Shown: positions 1-7,760 of the stretch, piece by piece | How positions within the stretch are numbered: the stretch's first letter is position 1 | Layout of the letters: each line of letters starts with the position of its first letter | Source of the DNA: an uncultured Erysipelotrichaceae bacterium | GTDB taxonomy: Bacteria; Bacillota_I; Bacilli_A; RF39; UBA660 | Assembly: GCA_902796215.1 (NCBI GenBank) | Contig: CADBNY010000150.1 | Span: forward strand, 1 to 13,659 | DNA: 13,659 bases | Direction: 5' to 3' | The notes under the pieces: model-generated | What the model was told of the DNA's origin: nothing | Seen by the model: only the letters and a program-made list of their open reading frames with translations | Databases searched by the model: none | Made by a program: the position numbers and the translations under genes

Positions 1-1
1 T

Positions 2-925
2 AATGGATGTTATGTTAATAAAGAACAAAGAAATTGGTATCAAGCTGAATGGTCATTCCCAGGAAGTTGGATTAATAATAAAACTGGTGAAATTTCATAT
101 ATCTATAAAGGTTCTGGTTGGACAGAAATGAAGAAAGCATTCTGTGTTCCATTAGATGCTAAGAATGTTAACCAAAAATGGTGGAACTGGTATATGAAGA
201 AACAATTGATTGGCCAAGGTACTTCAATTGAAAGTCAAGAATATCAAGAAGAATGTGGACCTTATGAATCATCTGATTCAATTAGTAAAGTAACTAATAT
301 TTCAGCTAGTGATATTGAAAGATGGAATATTAATGCAAAAACTGTAAGATTTGGATATTATGAGTGGAATATTCATATTCAATGTTTCTATGCATTAAAT
401 ACAAACTTTGCAATGATTACTACTTCTGGTTCTTCAGATGAAGCTAAAAAATGTTGTACTTCTGAATGTTGTGGTAATGATTGTAAGCCACAAAGTTATA
501 GAATTCGTTCTGTAGATTTAAATAATATGTTCCCTGATGAAAGTGGAAAAACAACATCTGCATCTGAAACTGGTAGAAATCCTGGATTTAACTGGAGTGA
601 ATATGCTTCAAATACAGTTAATAGTCCTGCTTATCAAAGTAAACCACTTAATTATGTTACTAAGGTTCAGGAATTAGGTTATAATGTATATGATCAAGAA
701 TATTTAGATTACTATTTCGAATTAAGTAAAGAATCTTTGAAAGAATTACAAGGACATCAGTATGCTGATTTCAAAGGTGAAGTTGATCAAAGACAAAATG
801 GAATTACAACTTACTTAAGTGATGTTATTAGAAAATATTCTAAGACTGTACCTTCAGCAGATGCTGCTACTAAATGTAATAATTTAGTTAATTATCGATC
901 AAACGATTGTCAAAACTTAAATTAG
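2..925 (+). CDS. C-terminal part of a large cysteine-rich, probably exported protein (5' end outside window)
   Basis: The frame is open from position 2 with no stop before the first ATG at 128, and the 42 residues before that ATG have the same composition as what follows (Trp, Tyr and Asn rich). The gene therefore starts upstream of the window. About 307 residues are visible, with 11 cysteines: one near the left edge, a cluster near residues 149-162 containing CC, CC and C, and two in the last 15 residues. Aromatic- and Asn/Ser/Thr-rich composition, many cysteines and no membrane segment in the visible part suggest an extracellular protein. I do not recognise a named family. The segment reading RSVDLNNMFP followed by GFNW looks like a module edge. 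The stop overlaps the Shine-Dalgarno of the next gene, and the downstream genes encode Tad components, so a surface adhesin or pilus-tip role is plausible but inferred. Confidence 0.8.
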   Translation, partial: NGCYVNKEQRNWYQAEWSFPGSWINNKTGEISYIYKGSGWTEMKKAFCVPLDAKNVNQKWWNWYMKKQLIGQGTSIESQEYQEECGPYESSDSISKVTNISASDIERWNINAKTVRFGYYEWNIHIQCFYALNTNFAMITTSGSSDEAKKCCTSECCGNDCKPQSYRIRSVDLNNMFPDESGKTTSASETGRNPGFNWSEYASNTVNSPAYQSKPLNYVTKVQELGYNVYDQEYLDYYFELSKESLKELQGHQYADFKGEVDQRQNGITTYLSDVIRKYSKTVPSADAATKCNNLVNYRSNDCQNLN

Positions 926-939
926 GAGGTTATTAATAT

Positions 940-1446
940 ATGAATAAAGGTATGTTAACTGTTGGTATTATATTACTTAGTTTAATTGCATTATTATTAA
1001 TTAATGTATTAACAAATTATTCTACTGGTAGTGAATTGGATTATTATCTTGTAAAAGAAACTACTGATGCTGCCATGGAAGATGCTATTGACATGAAATA
1101 TTATGAAACATGTGGATTGTATCGTATCGATAAAGAAAAGTTCGTTGAGAGCTTTCTTTATCGGTTCGCTGATAGCGTGGATAATAGTCGTAATTATTCG
1201 ATTGGATTCTATGATATCAATGAAGTTCCACCAAAAGTTAGTATTAAAGTTGATTCATTGACAGTACTTGCTTTTAATGTAACTGGTGGAGAGGAAAAAG
1301 GTAAAAAAAGTGCTGCTGATATTACAACTAGTTACGATGCTATTATAGAAACAAACTATGATTTTGATCCTGTAACAGAGGCTATTTTAAAACAAATTCA
1401 GCCTTATAATGATGAAAAAGCTAACTTTTGTAAAGTAAGTAGTTAA
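940..1446 (+). CDS. TadE-like membrane-anchored pseudopilin-type protein
   Basis: This is a 168-residue protein with one hydrophobic helix at about residues 5-26 and almost no N-terminal tail. A soluble region of about 140 residues follows, predicted to lie outside the cell. That is the shape of TadE/TadF minor pseudopilins, but there is no clear prepilin-peptidase site (no Glu at +5 after a Gly), so the family call rests on shape and neighbours. It has exactly two cysteines, C58 and C164, which could pair. The start is fixed by a full Shine-Dalgarno AGGAGGT at 924-930, overlapping the previous stop. It precedes cpaB and tadA. Its likely role is a minor pilus component or assembly factor. Confidence in the gene is high, in the function moderate. 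Confidence 0.75.
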   Translation: MNKGMLTVGIILLSLIALLLINVLTNYSTGSELDYYLVKETTDAAMEDAIDMKYYETCGLYRIDKEKFVESFLYRFADSVDNSRNYSIGFYDINEVPPKVSIKVDSLTVLAFNVTGGEEKGKKSAADITTSYDAIIETNYDFDPVTEAILKQIQPYNDEKANFCKVSS

Positions 1447-1466
1447 AAATAGAAAGGAAGAATAGA

Positions 1467-2285
1467 ATGGGAAACTTAACTTCAGGCTTGAAAAAATTCA
1501 TGCAAAATAAAAATACTGTTACAGTTGTTGGATTTGTTGGTGTTATTATATTCTTATATTTTGTATATGTATGGAGAGTTAATTCTGCAATAAATCCTAT
1601 AGTTGTACCTTATGCAAATGATCAAATAGCAGCAGGTACACAAATTACTGAAGCAATGATTTCTACTACTGAGGTCAATCCTGCTGGATTAAAGGGAGAT
1701 ATTATTCTAAATAAAGGTGAAATTATTGATAAATATTCAGCTGCAGATTCAGTTATTCCAAAGGGTAGTTTTTTCTTTAAACGTACGGTTGTTGAAAAAG
1801 AGCAATTACCTGCAAATATTATTTTGGAATATCCAAAAGGATATGTACTTTATAATTTAGCTGTTACAACTGATTCTACTTATGGTAATTCTGTTTATCC
1901 CGGTAATTATATTGACATTTATTTAAAATCTGTTTATAAGGTAAATGATAATGATAATATGACTCCTGAAGAAAGACAGAATGCAGATAAGATTATGTAT
2001 GGTGAATTATTATCTAATATTCAGGTTCTTGCAGTAAAAGATTCGGAAGGACAACCTGTTTTCCAAAATATTGATGAAAATAGGAAACCTTCGATGGTTG
2101 TGTTTGCTGTACCAAAAGAGTATTATATTTTACTAAAAAAAGCAGAATATATGAGAACTTATGAAACGCAATTAGTGTTAGTTCCTACAAATGAGAGTTT
2201 GAAAGATGAACCTGGAGAACTTAAAATTAGTAGTGAAGATTTAAAAGAATGGATTGAAAAAATGACTTATTGGACAGAGAGTTAA
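1467..2285 (+). CDS. cpaB: CpaB-like SAF-domain pilus assembly protein
   Basis: The 272-residue protein has one transmembrane helix at about residues 19-36. A SAF-type domain follows at about 45-118, recognisable from PYANDQIAAGTQIT and the later IPKGSFFFKRTVV. A second extracytoplasmic beta-rich part at about 120-240 includes YPGNYIDIYL. SAF domains in this position are typical of CpaB/RcpC, which in Gram-negative Tad systems acts at the periplasmic side with the secretin. A Gram-positive cell has no outer membrane, so here it more likely organises the path through the cell wall. It contains no cysteine, unlike most exported proteins of this locus. It sits 20 nt after the preceding gene and 21 nt before tadA, with a Shine-Dalgarno AAAGGAAG near 1453. 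Confidence 0.85.
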   Translation: MGNLTSGLKKFMQNKNTVTVVGFVGVIIFLYFVYVWRVNSAINPIVVPYANDQIAAGTQITEAMISTTEVNPAGLKGDIILNKGEIIDKYSAADSVIPKGSFFFKRTVVEKEQLPANIILEYPKGYVLYNLAVTTDSTYGNSVYPGNYIDIYLKSVYKVNDNDNMTPEERQNADKIMYGELLSNIQVLAVKDSEGQPVFQNIDENRKPSMVVFAVPKEYYILLKKAEYMRTYETQLVLVPTNESLKDEPGELKISSEDLKEWIEKMTYWTES

Positions 2286-2306
2286 GAATAAAAGGGAGGG
2301 AGCAAA

Positions 2307-3737
2307 ATGAACGAGAATATTTTTGATAAATTGGATTTTGGTCCTTTTCGTTCACTACTTGATAATGATGATATTACTGATATTTCATATGATAATGGTG
2401 GACAAATTTGGATTCGTTCATTGACTCAGGGATCTCTACGTGTAGAAGTGGAGGGTGCAACTCCAGAATTTGTTGAGAAGTTGGCCTTCCAATGTTCTAA
2501 CGTTATGGGAACAACTTTTAATAATGCAAAACCATTTTTAGATGCTGAGTCTGCAGAATTACGTATGAATTTTGTGCATCAATCAATTGCTACTAATGGT
2601 ATTGCACTAGTTATTCGTAAAACTCCTGCAAAGATAAGATTAGAAAAAGAAAAATTAATTCAAGAAGATTATTTTACTCCTGCAATTCATGATTTTTTAA
2701 TAAAATGTGTTCAAGGGCATTGTAATATTATGGTTGCTGGAGAAACTGGTTCTGGTAAAACAGAATTTGTTAAATATTTGGCTAGTCATACTATGACTAA
2801 TGAAAAAATTATTACAATAGAAGATACTTTGGAACTTCATTTAGATAGAATTTTTCCTCAAAGAGATATTGTTGCAATGAAGACAAATAACGTTGCAAGT
2901 TACTCTGATGTGTTGGTTACTTGTATGCGTCAGAATCCAAAATGGATTCTTTTATCTGAGGTACGTTCGGCAGAAGCTGTTTCCGCGGTACGTAATTCTA
3001 TTTCATCAGGTCATAATATTTTGTCTACTATTCATGCTGATAAAGCGTCTGCTATTCCATATCGTTTATATTCTTTAATGGAGACAGATTTGGATGTACA
3101 TCAATTTTTATCTACGATTTATCGTTATATTCAATTGGGTGTTCATATTAAGGCTTTTTATAGTAAAGAATATGGTAAATTTCATCGTGAAGTTGATGAG
3201 GTTACCGAGTTTTATGTTGATGATGAAAATGTTCCAAAATCGAGAATTATTTATCAAAAGATTTTTGGAAAACCAATGATGTGTAGACCAAGTGATCATT
3301 TAATAGAATATCTTGAAAATCAGAATATTGAAGTTCAAGATATTATAAAAGATTTACCTTTAGAATTACCTGTTCATGAAAGTTCTGAAGAAGGGAATGG
3401 AAAAGTAAACTCTGGAATGTCTAATAGTAATGAGTTACAGAATGTAGTTAATTCATCATCAACTTCTGTTCAGAGTCAAGTACAATTGCAGCAACTTGGT
3501 TCGAATTCGTCTCAGGTAAATATGGTATCTAATGGTGTTAATTCATCACAAACTTTACCACAACCAGTGGTTACGCAAAATCAGGTTTTACCTTCTATTT
3601 CTCCTTCTGCTGTTAATGCTCAACCAGTTTTAACTCCTAGTTCATCTCAGCAGCAGGTAGTAATTCAGGCACCTGTTCCAGCGGGGAATTCCCCTGTAAA
3701 TAGTTTGCCAACTACTATGACTAGATTGGAAGAATAG
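2307..3737 (+). CDS. tadA: TadA/CpaF-type secretion ATPase (VirB11 superfamily) with long disordered tail
   Basis: This is the hexameric cytoplasmic ATPase that would drive fibre assembly or secretion. Visible motifs are Walker A GETGSGKT at residues 145-152, an Asp-box IEDTLEL at 171-177, a Walker B region ILLSEVR at 214-220, and a His-box GHNILSTIHAD at 235-245. The N-terminal domain (about 1-115) matches the usual TadA/VirB11 layout, including RMNFVHQSIATNGIALVIRK. Usual family members end shortly after the catalytic domain. This one continues with about 120 residues (356-476) dominated by Ser, Gln, Asn, Val and Pro, probably disordered. Immediate coupling to tadB and tadC makes it a Tad motor rather than a conjugation VirB11, although both belong to one superfamily. 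A strong Shine-Dalgarno (GGGAGGGAG) precedes the ATG. Confidence 0.93.
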   Translation: MNENIFDKLDFGPFRSLLDNDDITDISYDNGGQIWIRSLTQGSLRVEVEGATPEFVEKLAFQCSNVMGTTFNNAKPFLDAESAELRMNFVHQSIATNGIALVIRKTPAKIRLEKEKLIQEDYFTPAIHDFLIKCVQGHCNIMVAGETGSGKTEFVKYLASHTMTNEKIITIEDTLELHLDRIFPQRDIVAMKTNNVASYSDVLVTCMRQNPKWILLSEVRSAEAVSAVRNSISSGHNILSTIHADKASAIPYRLYSLMETDLDVHQFLSTIYRYIQLGVHIKAFYSKEYGKFHREVDEVTEFYVDDENVPKSRIIYQKIFGKPMMCRPSDHLIEYLENQNIEVQDIIKDLPLELPVHESSEEGNGKVNSGMSNSNELQNVVNSSSTSVQSQVQLQQLGSNSSQVNMVSNGVNSSQTLPQPVVTQNQVLPSISPSAVNAQPVLTPSSSQQQVVIQAPVPAGNSPVNSLPTTMTRLEE

Positions 3738-3751
3738 GGAGGAGTTTATTT

Positions 3752-4654
3752 ATGTATTTAACTGAGTTATTTGTTATTGCAGGTGCAGTAGTTTTTATTT
3801 ATCTATATAGAAATTATAAAGGTGATAATCTTGGTAAGTATATTGTTGAACAAGTACAAAATACTTATGATAAATTTTCACCTTATTCTTTTAAAGTAGT
3901 TCGTGAAAAGACAAAGCAATTAGGTCAGGAATATACTCCTAAACAATATGCTATTCAAGCAGCTTTGTTTGCTACTTTTGCATCTGTTGTTACTTATTTA
4001 TATTTTTATAATTTGATTATTAGTATTATATATGCTTTACTTGCTGTTTCATTTATTCCTTATCTTACTTATTTACGGTGTAAAAAAGTATATTCAGAAT
4101 TTTTATTTGAGCAGATTCAAGTATATACTTCTAATACTATTATGGAATTTGCTACTACTCAGTCTTTTGTTAAGGCATTGGAAGGAGTTGCTAATTCTGG
4201 AATTTTAGAAGATCCTGTACTTTCAGATGTTCGACAAATGATTAGTATGAGTTATGATAATGGTACTATTGATGAGGCATTAGATTATATGAGTAAGTTA
4301 TATCCTTATTATATTGTAAAAAATATGCATCAATTATTTTTGCAAATTACAAAAGAAGGTGCTCAAAATTCGGCTGATTCTTTAGAAAATATGCAATTAG
4401 ATATTGATATGCTTGTTGAAAGTGTGTATCGAGATAGAATTGAAAGAGCTTCGTTTCATAAATCATTTTTACAATTTGGAATTATGTTGTATTTAATGGT
4501 TATGTTAGTTCAATATTTATTGGGACGTGAAACTTATTTGGTGTTACTTGAACGATGGTATATTCAGTTTTTAATGCATGGTGTTTTAATTATTAATACT
4601 TATTTCTTATTAAAAGGCGAAAAATATTATTATGAGAATGTAGGTGCTGAGTAA
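3752..4654 (+). CDS. tadB: TadB-like inner-membrane platform protein (T2SSF/GspF domain)
   Basis: This 300-residue membrane protein would form, with TadC, the platform on which the TadA motor works. Hydrophobic segments lie at about 4-20, 66-86, 88-106, 238-258 and 270-287. The helical cytoplasmic part at about 110-237 carries the GspF-like pattern: a helix pair beginning EQIQVYTSNTIMEFATTQ, then a stretch through DEALDYMSKLYP and a charged helix ending in SVYRDRIERASF. The gene starts 14 nt after tadA, with GGGAGGAG overlapping the tadA stop. It overlaps tadC by one base, as TAATG. Gene order and topology support TadB over TadC. Sequence divergence is high, so exact orthology is less certain than the domain call. 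Confidence 0.87.
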   Translation: MYLTELFVIAGAVVFIYLYRNYKGDNLGKYIVEQVQNTYDKFSPYSFKVVREKTKQLGQEYTPKQYAIQAALFATFASVVTYLYFYNLIISIIYALLAVSFIPYLTYLRCKKVYSEFLFEQIQVYTSNTIMEFATTQSFVKALEGVANSGILEDPVLSDVRQMISMSYDNGTIDEALDYMSKLYPYYIVKNMHQLFLQITKEGAQNSADSLENMQLDIDMLVESVYRDRIERASFHKSFLQFGIMLYLMVMLVQYLLGRETYLVLLERWYIQFLMHGVLIINTYFLLKGEKYYYENVGAE

Positions 4655-5457
4655 TGGAGATATTAATTGTAGGTGCAGTTATTATGTATGTGCTAATTTA
4701 TAATAATACTATTGATAAAGACAAATTTTTTGCTGATAATCAGAAATATTTAGAAGCTTTAAAAGAAGATGATTATCAATTTCTTGTTTATGCTAAATAT
4801 GGTGAGGATGTAGATATTGACCAGTTATATTCTAAAAGAGTTATTTATGCATTTGTTGCATTCTTATTTGTTTTAGTATTGATGGTTACAAGAAATTCTT
4901 CAGCAGAGATTTTTAATTCTCAATTTTTCTTAAATTTAGTTTTAGCTATTGTTGTTGGGGTAGTTGTTTTTAAGTTGCCTTATACGCAACTAAAAAGTTA
5001 CTATAAGCAACATTTACATGAAATTGATGTTATGTTACCTTATTACTTAAAGAGTTTAGAGATATTAATTCAGCACTATACCGTTCCAGTAGCTATTGGT
5101 AAATCTATTGCTGATGCTCCAGAGATATTTAAACCTGGACTTCGTAAAATGATTGATCGTATTAATGCTGGAGATTCAACCGTTGATCCATATATGGAGT
5201 TTGCTAATACTTATCCAGTGCGTGATTCTATGCGTATGATGAGACTTTTATACCGTTTAGGAATTGGTTCTCAGGAAAGAAAACAGGAAAGACTTATGAT
5301 GTTTTCAAGAACTGTATCTAGTTTACAAAATAAGGCTAGAGAGACAAAATATAAAGAAAGACTTAATCATATGGAAAGTCAAACTATGGTTATGTTAGTT
5401 GTTACTGGTGTTGGTGTTATGTTAGTTATTTTAATATCTATGATGATGATGTTTTAA
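4654..5457 (+). CDS. tadC: TadC-like inner-membrane platform protein (T2SSF/GspF domain)
   Basis: This is the second platform protein, 267 residues, with hydrophobic segments at about 2-16, 62-79, 91-108 and 244-265. The T2SSF-type cytoplasmic region at about 110-240 includes LHEIDVMLPYYLKSLEILIQ, where the hydrophobic helix start is typical of TadB/TadC repeats, and the later basic helix NKARETKYKERLNHM just before the last membrane segment. Its ATG shares a base with the tadB stop (TAATG), so translation is probably coupled and the two proteins made in equal amounts. It is the last gene of this block: a hairpin terminator begins at its stop codon. It contains no cysteine. Confidence 0.87.
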   Translation: MEILIVGAVIMYVLIYNNTIDKDKFFADNQKYLEALKEDDYQFLVYAKYGEDVDIDQLYSKRVIYAFVAFLFVLVLMVTRNSSAEIFNSQFFLNLVLAIVVGVVVFKLPYTQLKSYYKQHLHEIDVMLPYYLKSLEILIQHYTVPVAIGKSIADAPEIFKPGLRKMIDRINAGDSTVDPYMEFANTYPVRDSMRMMRLLYRLGIGSQERKQERLMMFSRTVSSLQNKARETKYKERLNHMESQTMVMLVVTGVGVMLVILISMMMMF

Positions 5458-5483
5458 GAGAAAAATTGTTTCTCTTTTTTTTT
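5456..5483 (+). terminator. Rho-independent terminator after tadC
   Basis: An 8-bp stem, AAGAGAAA (5456-5463) with TTTCTCTT (5469-5476), closes a 5-nt loop and is followed at once by a T run to 5483. The left arm overlaps the tadC stop. It separates the Tad motor block from the next promoter. The stem is A/T-rich, so some read-through is likely. Confidence 0.75.
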
Positions 5484-5534
5484 AGTAGGATTTTTTTAGT
5501 TGATGTAATGTCGTTTAAAAAATTATAAAAGATA

Positions 5535-5563
5535 TTGTTTAATGATTCTAAATTTGCTATAAT
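5535..5563 (+). promoter_or_regulatory. Sigma-A-type promoter with extended -10, upstream of the small pilin-like gene
   Basis: The -35 is TTGTTT (5535-5540). After a 17-nt spacer comes a perfect -10 TATAAT (5558-5563), preceded by TG at 5555-5556 (extended -10, TGCTATAAT). Transcription would begin near 5570, giving a leader of about 30 nt before the ATG at 5600. It sits between a terminator and the first gene of the next block. Confidence 0.75.
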
Positions 5564-5599
5564 ATTTTTATAAAAAGTAAGAAAGGACGTGATAGATAT

Positions 5600-5770
5600 A
5601 TGAAGGCAGCTACAGGTGAATTAAATTTAACTGTTATCACATTGATTGCTATTGCGGCTGTTATTGGTTTTTTCTGGTTAATGTGGCCTAATATTAAAAA
5701 TTCAATTAATGATCAATGGAAAGATATCAATACATATGAGCAAAATGATCAAAGCAGAAGTAATGGATAG
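5600..5770 (+). CDS. Small Flp-like one-helix protein, candidate pilin subunit (56 aa)
   Basis: This short gene (56 codons plus TAG at 5768-5770) has its own promoter and a near-perfect Shine-Dalgarno, AGGACGTGA at 5584-5592, 7 nt before the ATG. The protein starts MKAATGELNLTVITL, has one hydrophobic helix at about residues 11-29 and ends in a hydrophilic tail of about 25 residues (Asn, Gln, Asp, Ser). Size, single N-terminal helix and position directly after tadABC match Flp-type Tad pilins, which are usually 50-80 residues. A Gly-Glu at 6-7 may relate to prepilin processing, but the classic Glu at +5 is not evident, so cleavage is uncertain. No cysteine is present. The main alternative is a small membrane accessory protein. 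Coding confidence is high, pilin identity moderate. Confidence 0.75.
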   Translation: MKAATGELNLTVITLIAIAAVIGFFWLMWPNIKNSINDQWKDINTYEQNDQSRSNG

Positions 5771-5799
5771 TAAGTAGAATAATAGAGGAGTGAATATAG

Positions 5800-6246
5800 A
5801 TGCAAGATGCTTTTGGTGGAATCATTAATATTGTTTTAATTGTTTTATTTTTAGTTATTGTAGAAGGAATTTTAGGAATGACTGTTAACTATACTAAAGC
5901 TTTTAAAATGAAGAATATTGTTCTTTCTGCTGTTGAACAGTATGAAGCCTCTGCTTGCTTTAGTAGTAATAATGCTGATTCTGCTTGTTTAGAAAAAATA
6001 AAAAATGATGCCAAAGGCATCGGTTATGCTCCATCGAATTTGAGATGTCCTAGAGATTTTGAATCTAAAGGGGGGTTGTTTTGTTATAGACAAATGGAGG
6101 TTGATAGCTCTTCTTATAGAAAACAGACATATTATAGGATTATTACTCAAGTAGATATTCATATTCCTATTGTTAGAGAAATTATGAGTCTTGAATTTTT
6201 TCAAGTAAAAGGTGATACTCGTATGATTGATATTTCAGATAAATAA
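5800..6246 (+). CDS. Four-cysteine pseudopilin-like (TadE/F-like) protein, first of a tandem pair
   Basis: The 148-residue protein has a very short N-terminus, a hydrophobic helix at about 8-27, then VNYTKAFKMKN and an extracytoplasmic domain. Cysteines are C53, C63, C83 and C95. It is a clear paralogue of the next gene: shared features in order are GG near residue 6, NYTKAF(K/R)MKN, YE, a C-C pair, G-Y-x-P, a CP, FCY/YCY, YYRI, I-P-I and GDT. The conserved four-cysteine spacing suggests two disulfides on the outer face. By shape it resembles TadE/TadF minor pseudopilins, but I do not recognise a named family from sequence. The Shine-Dalgarno AGAGGAGTGA (5784-5793) sets the ATG. Transcription is probably from the promoter at 5535. 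Confidence 0.72.
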   Translation: MQDAFGGIINIVLIVLFLVIVEGILGMTVNYTKAFKMKNIVLSAVEQYEASACFSSNNADSACLEKIKNDAKGIGYAPSNLRCPRDFESKGGLFCYRQMEVDSSSYRKQTYYRIITQVDIHIPIVREIMSLEFFQVKGDTRMIDISDK

Positions 6247-6259
6247 ATGAGGTGAGTAG

Positions 6260-6727
6260 ATGCGAGATTCTTTGGGTGGAGCAGTTAATATTATTATTAT
6301 AGTAGTATTTATTGTTATAGCACTAGGATATATGGCTTTTAACGTTAATTATACTAAAGCTTTTCGTATGAAAAATAAAATTATTAGTGAATATGAAAAA
6401 GCAAATGGAAATTGCCCTACTAGTAGTGATTGTTATAGAAATATTCGGGAATATTCACGTGAGATAGGATATGAACCTAGTAGAAATAGTTTTCATTGTC
6501 CAGATGATGATAATTATTCTATGGATTCTAGTCATCATTTATATTGTTATAAGGAAGTGCAAGTTAAATCTCGTTCTGATCAGGATAGTATAAATGATCG
6601 TGCTGATGGAAAATACTATAGAATTGTTACTAAAATTAATATTGAAATTCCCATCATTGATAATATTTTTGATTTAGATGTTTTTAAAATTTCTGGTGAT
6701 ACAAAAACAATGTATGATAAAAAGTAA
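6260..6727 (+). CDS. Four-cysteine pseudopilin-like (TadE/F-like) protein, second of a tandem pair
   Basis: The 155-residue paralogue of the preceding protein has its hydrophobic helix at about 8-28, then VNYTKAFRMKN, and cysteines C52, C58, C80 and C96. These align with the four cysteines of the neighbour, although the first pair is closer (5 residues between instead of 9). The C-terminal part keeps YYRIVT and SGDT. A charged insertion at about 103-117 (SRSDQDSINDRADG) is longer than in the neighbour. It begins 13 nt after the previous stop with Shine-Dalgarno GAGGTGAG at 6249-6256. The pair probably arose by tandem duplication and may form a heteromeric minor-pilin complex, which is inference. 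Confidence 0.72.
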   Translation: MRDSLGGAVNIIIIVVFIVIALGYMAFNVNYTKAFRMKNKIISEYEKANGNCPTSSDCYRNIREYSREIGYEPSRNSFHCPDDDNYSMDSSHHLYCYKEVQVKSRSDQDSINDRADGKYYRIVTKINIEIPIIDNIFDLDVFKISGDTKTMYDKK

Positions 6728-6744
6728 AAGGAAGTTGGTAATCT

Positions 6745-7755
6745 ATGAATGTGGTTGTAGCGAATGAACAAAAAAACCCACTATCTAATTTGGATATTGA
6801 TATTATTAAAAGTGTATCTGGTTCTTATGAAGTAACAGAGATTGTAGAAATGTTTAAAAATTTTTTTTATAGTAAAATGATTTTGGATGTTACAGCTATT
6901 AATCATTATAAGGATTTTCATTCTTATGAAGTTTTGGCTAGTGGTCTAAATCCAGAAAAAATTATTTTTTTATTACCTGAAGGTAGTAGTTTGTGTACGC
7001 CTAATTTTTTGTCAAGATTAATTGATTTAGGTATTTATAATTTTACAACAAATTTGAATGGGATAAAGTATTTATTAAATAAACCTAATACTTTAAAAGA
7101 AGTTGAACCAATTAAAAAGATGGTTCATACCGAAGAATCTAAAGAATCTGGTGCTAATGTAGCAATTGTTTCGAATAAAAAACCAAGTAGTGGAATTACT
7201 ATTATGGGATTTAAAAATGTGACTGATCATGCTGGTGCTACTACTTTGATTTATATGTTAAAAAAGGAACTTGCTACTGTTTATGGTCAAGATAATGTGG
7301 CAGCTGTTGAAATTGAAAAAAATGATTTTCAATTATTTAGAGATAAAAATATGATATCAGCGAAAGAAAATGAAATTAAAACAGTATTACAAGGACTTAG
7401 GGCTAATATTATTTTAGTGGATTTAAATTCTTGCAAGGATGATAGCTTTTGTTCTAGTGTCATATATTTATTGGAACCTAGTACAATTAAGTTGAATAGA
7501 TTAATTCGTAGAAATAAAGAAATATTTAGTACTCTTTCTAAATCTAAAGTTGTTTTAAATAAAAGTATGTTACTAAATAATGATGTTTCTGATTTTGAAG
7601 GAGAGGCAGGAATAAATATTTCATATAATTTGCCTCCTCTTGATGAAAGAAAGAGGAATGCAATTATTCATGATTTTTTGACAAAACTTGGTTTATTAAA
7701 TCAAAATGCTAATTCAAGCAATTCTAATCGTATTTTTGGGTTGTTTAGACGTTAA
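6745..7755 (+). CDS. TadZ/CpaE-like protein with degenerate P-loop
   Basis: The 336-residue protein has two parts. Residues 1-125 resemble the divergent receiver-like N-domain of CpaE/TadZ (FLLPEGSS at 75-82 and FLSRLIDLGIYNF at 88-100). After a linker, residues 150-320 follow the MinD/ParA-type fold: a strand TIMGF, then the P-loop region NVTDHAGATTL (158-168), a later strand IILVDLNS (222-229, Walker B position) and NLPPLDERKRNAI near the end. In this family the P-loop normally reads KGGxGxTT. Here the signature lysine and both glycines are replaced by TDH, while GATT is kept. TadZ proteins localise the Tad machine at the cell pole or membrane, and some bind ATP unusually. It is probably cytoplasmic. 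It is cotranscribed with the pseudopilin pair, 17 nt after it. Confidence 0.75.
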   Translation: MNVVVANEQKNPLSNLDIDIIKSVSGSYEVTEIVEMFKNFFYSKMILDVTAINHYKDFHSYEVLASGLNPEKIIFLLPEGSSLCTPNFLSRLIDLGIYNFTTNLNGIKYLLNKPNTLKEVEPIKKMVHTEESKESGANVAIVSNKKPSSGITIMGFKNVTDHAGATTLIYMLKKELATVYGQDNVAAVEIEKNDFQLFRDKNMISAKENEIKTVLQGLRANIILVDLNSCKDDSFCSSVIYLLEPSTIKLNRLIRRNKEIFSTLSKSKVVLNKSMLLNNDVSDFEGEAGINISYNLPPLDERKRNAIIHDFLTKLGLLNQNANSSNSNRIFGLFRR

Positions 7756-7760
7756 ATCTA

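Noticed and set aside
128..130. ATG as start of the first gene
   Set aside because: The same frame is open to position 2 with similar composition, and no ribosome site precedes this ATG.
2893..3299. Three small open frames on both strands inside tadA
   Set aside because: They lie within a gene with intact catalytic motifs, have no ribosome sites and give hydrophobic Phe/Ile-rich shadow translations.
3447..3548. Direct repeat GTTAATTCATCA (3447-3458 and 3537-3548), 90 bp apart
   Set aside because: It only encodes VNSS in a low-complexity tail, and the flanking residues do not align as a repeat.
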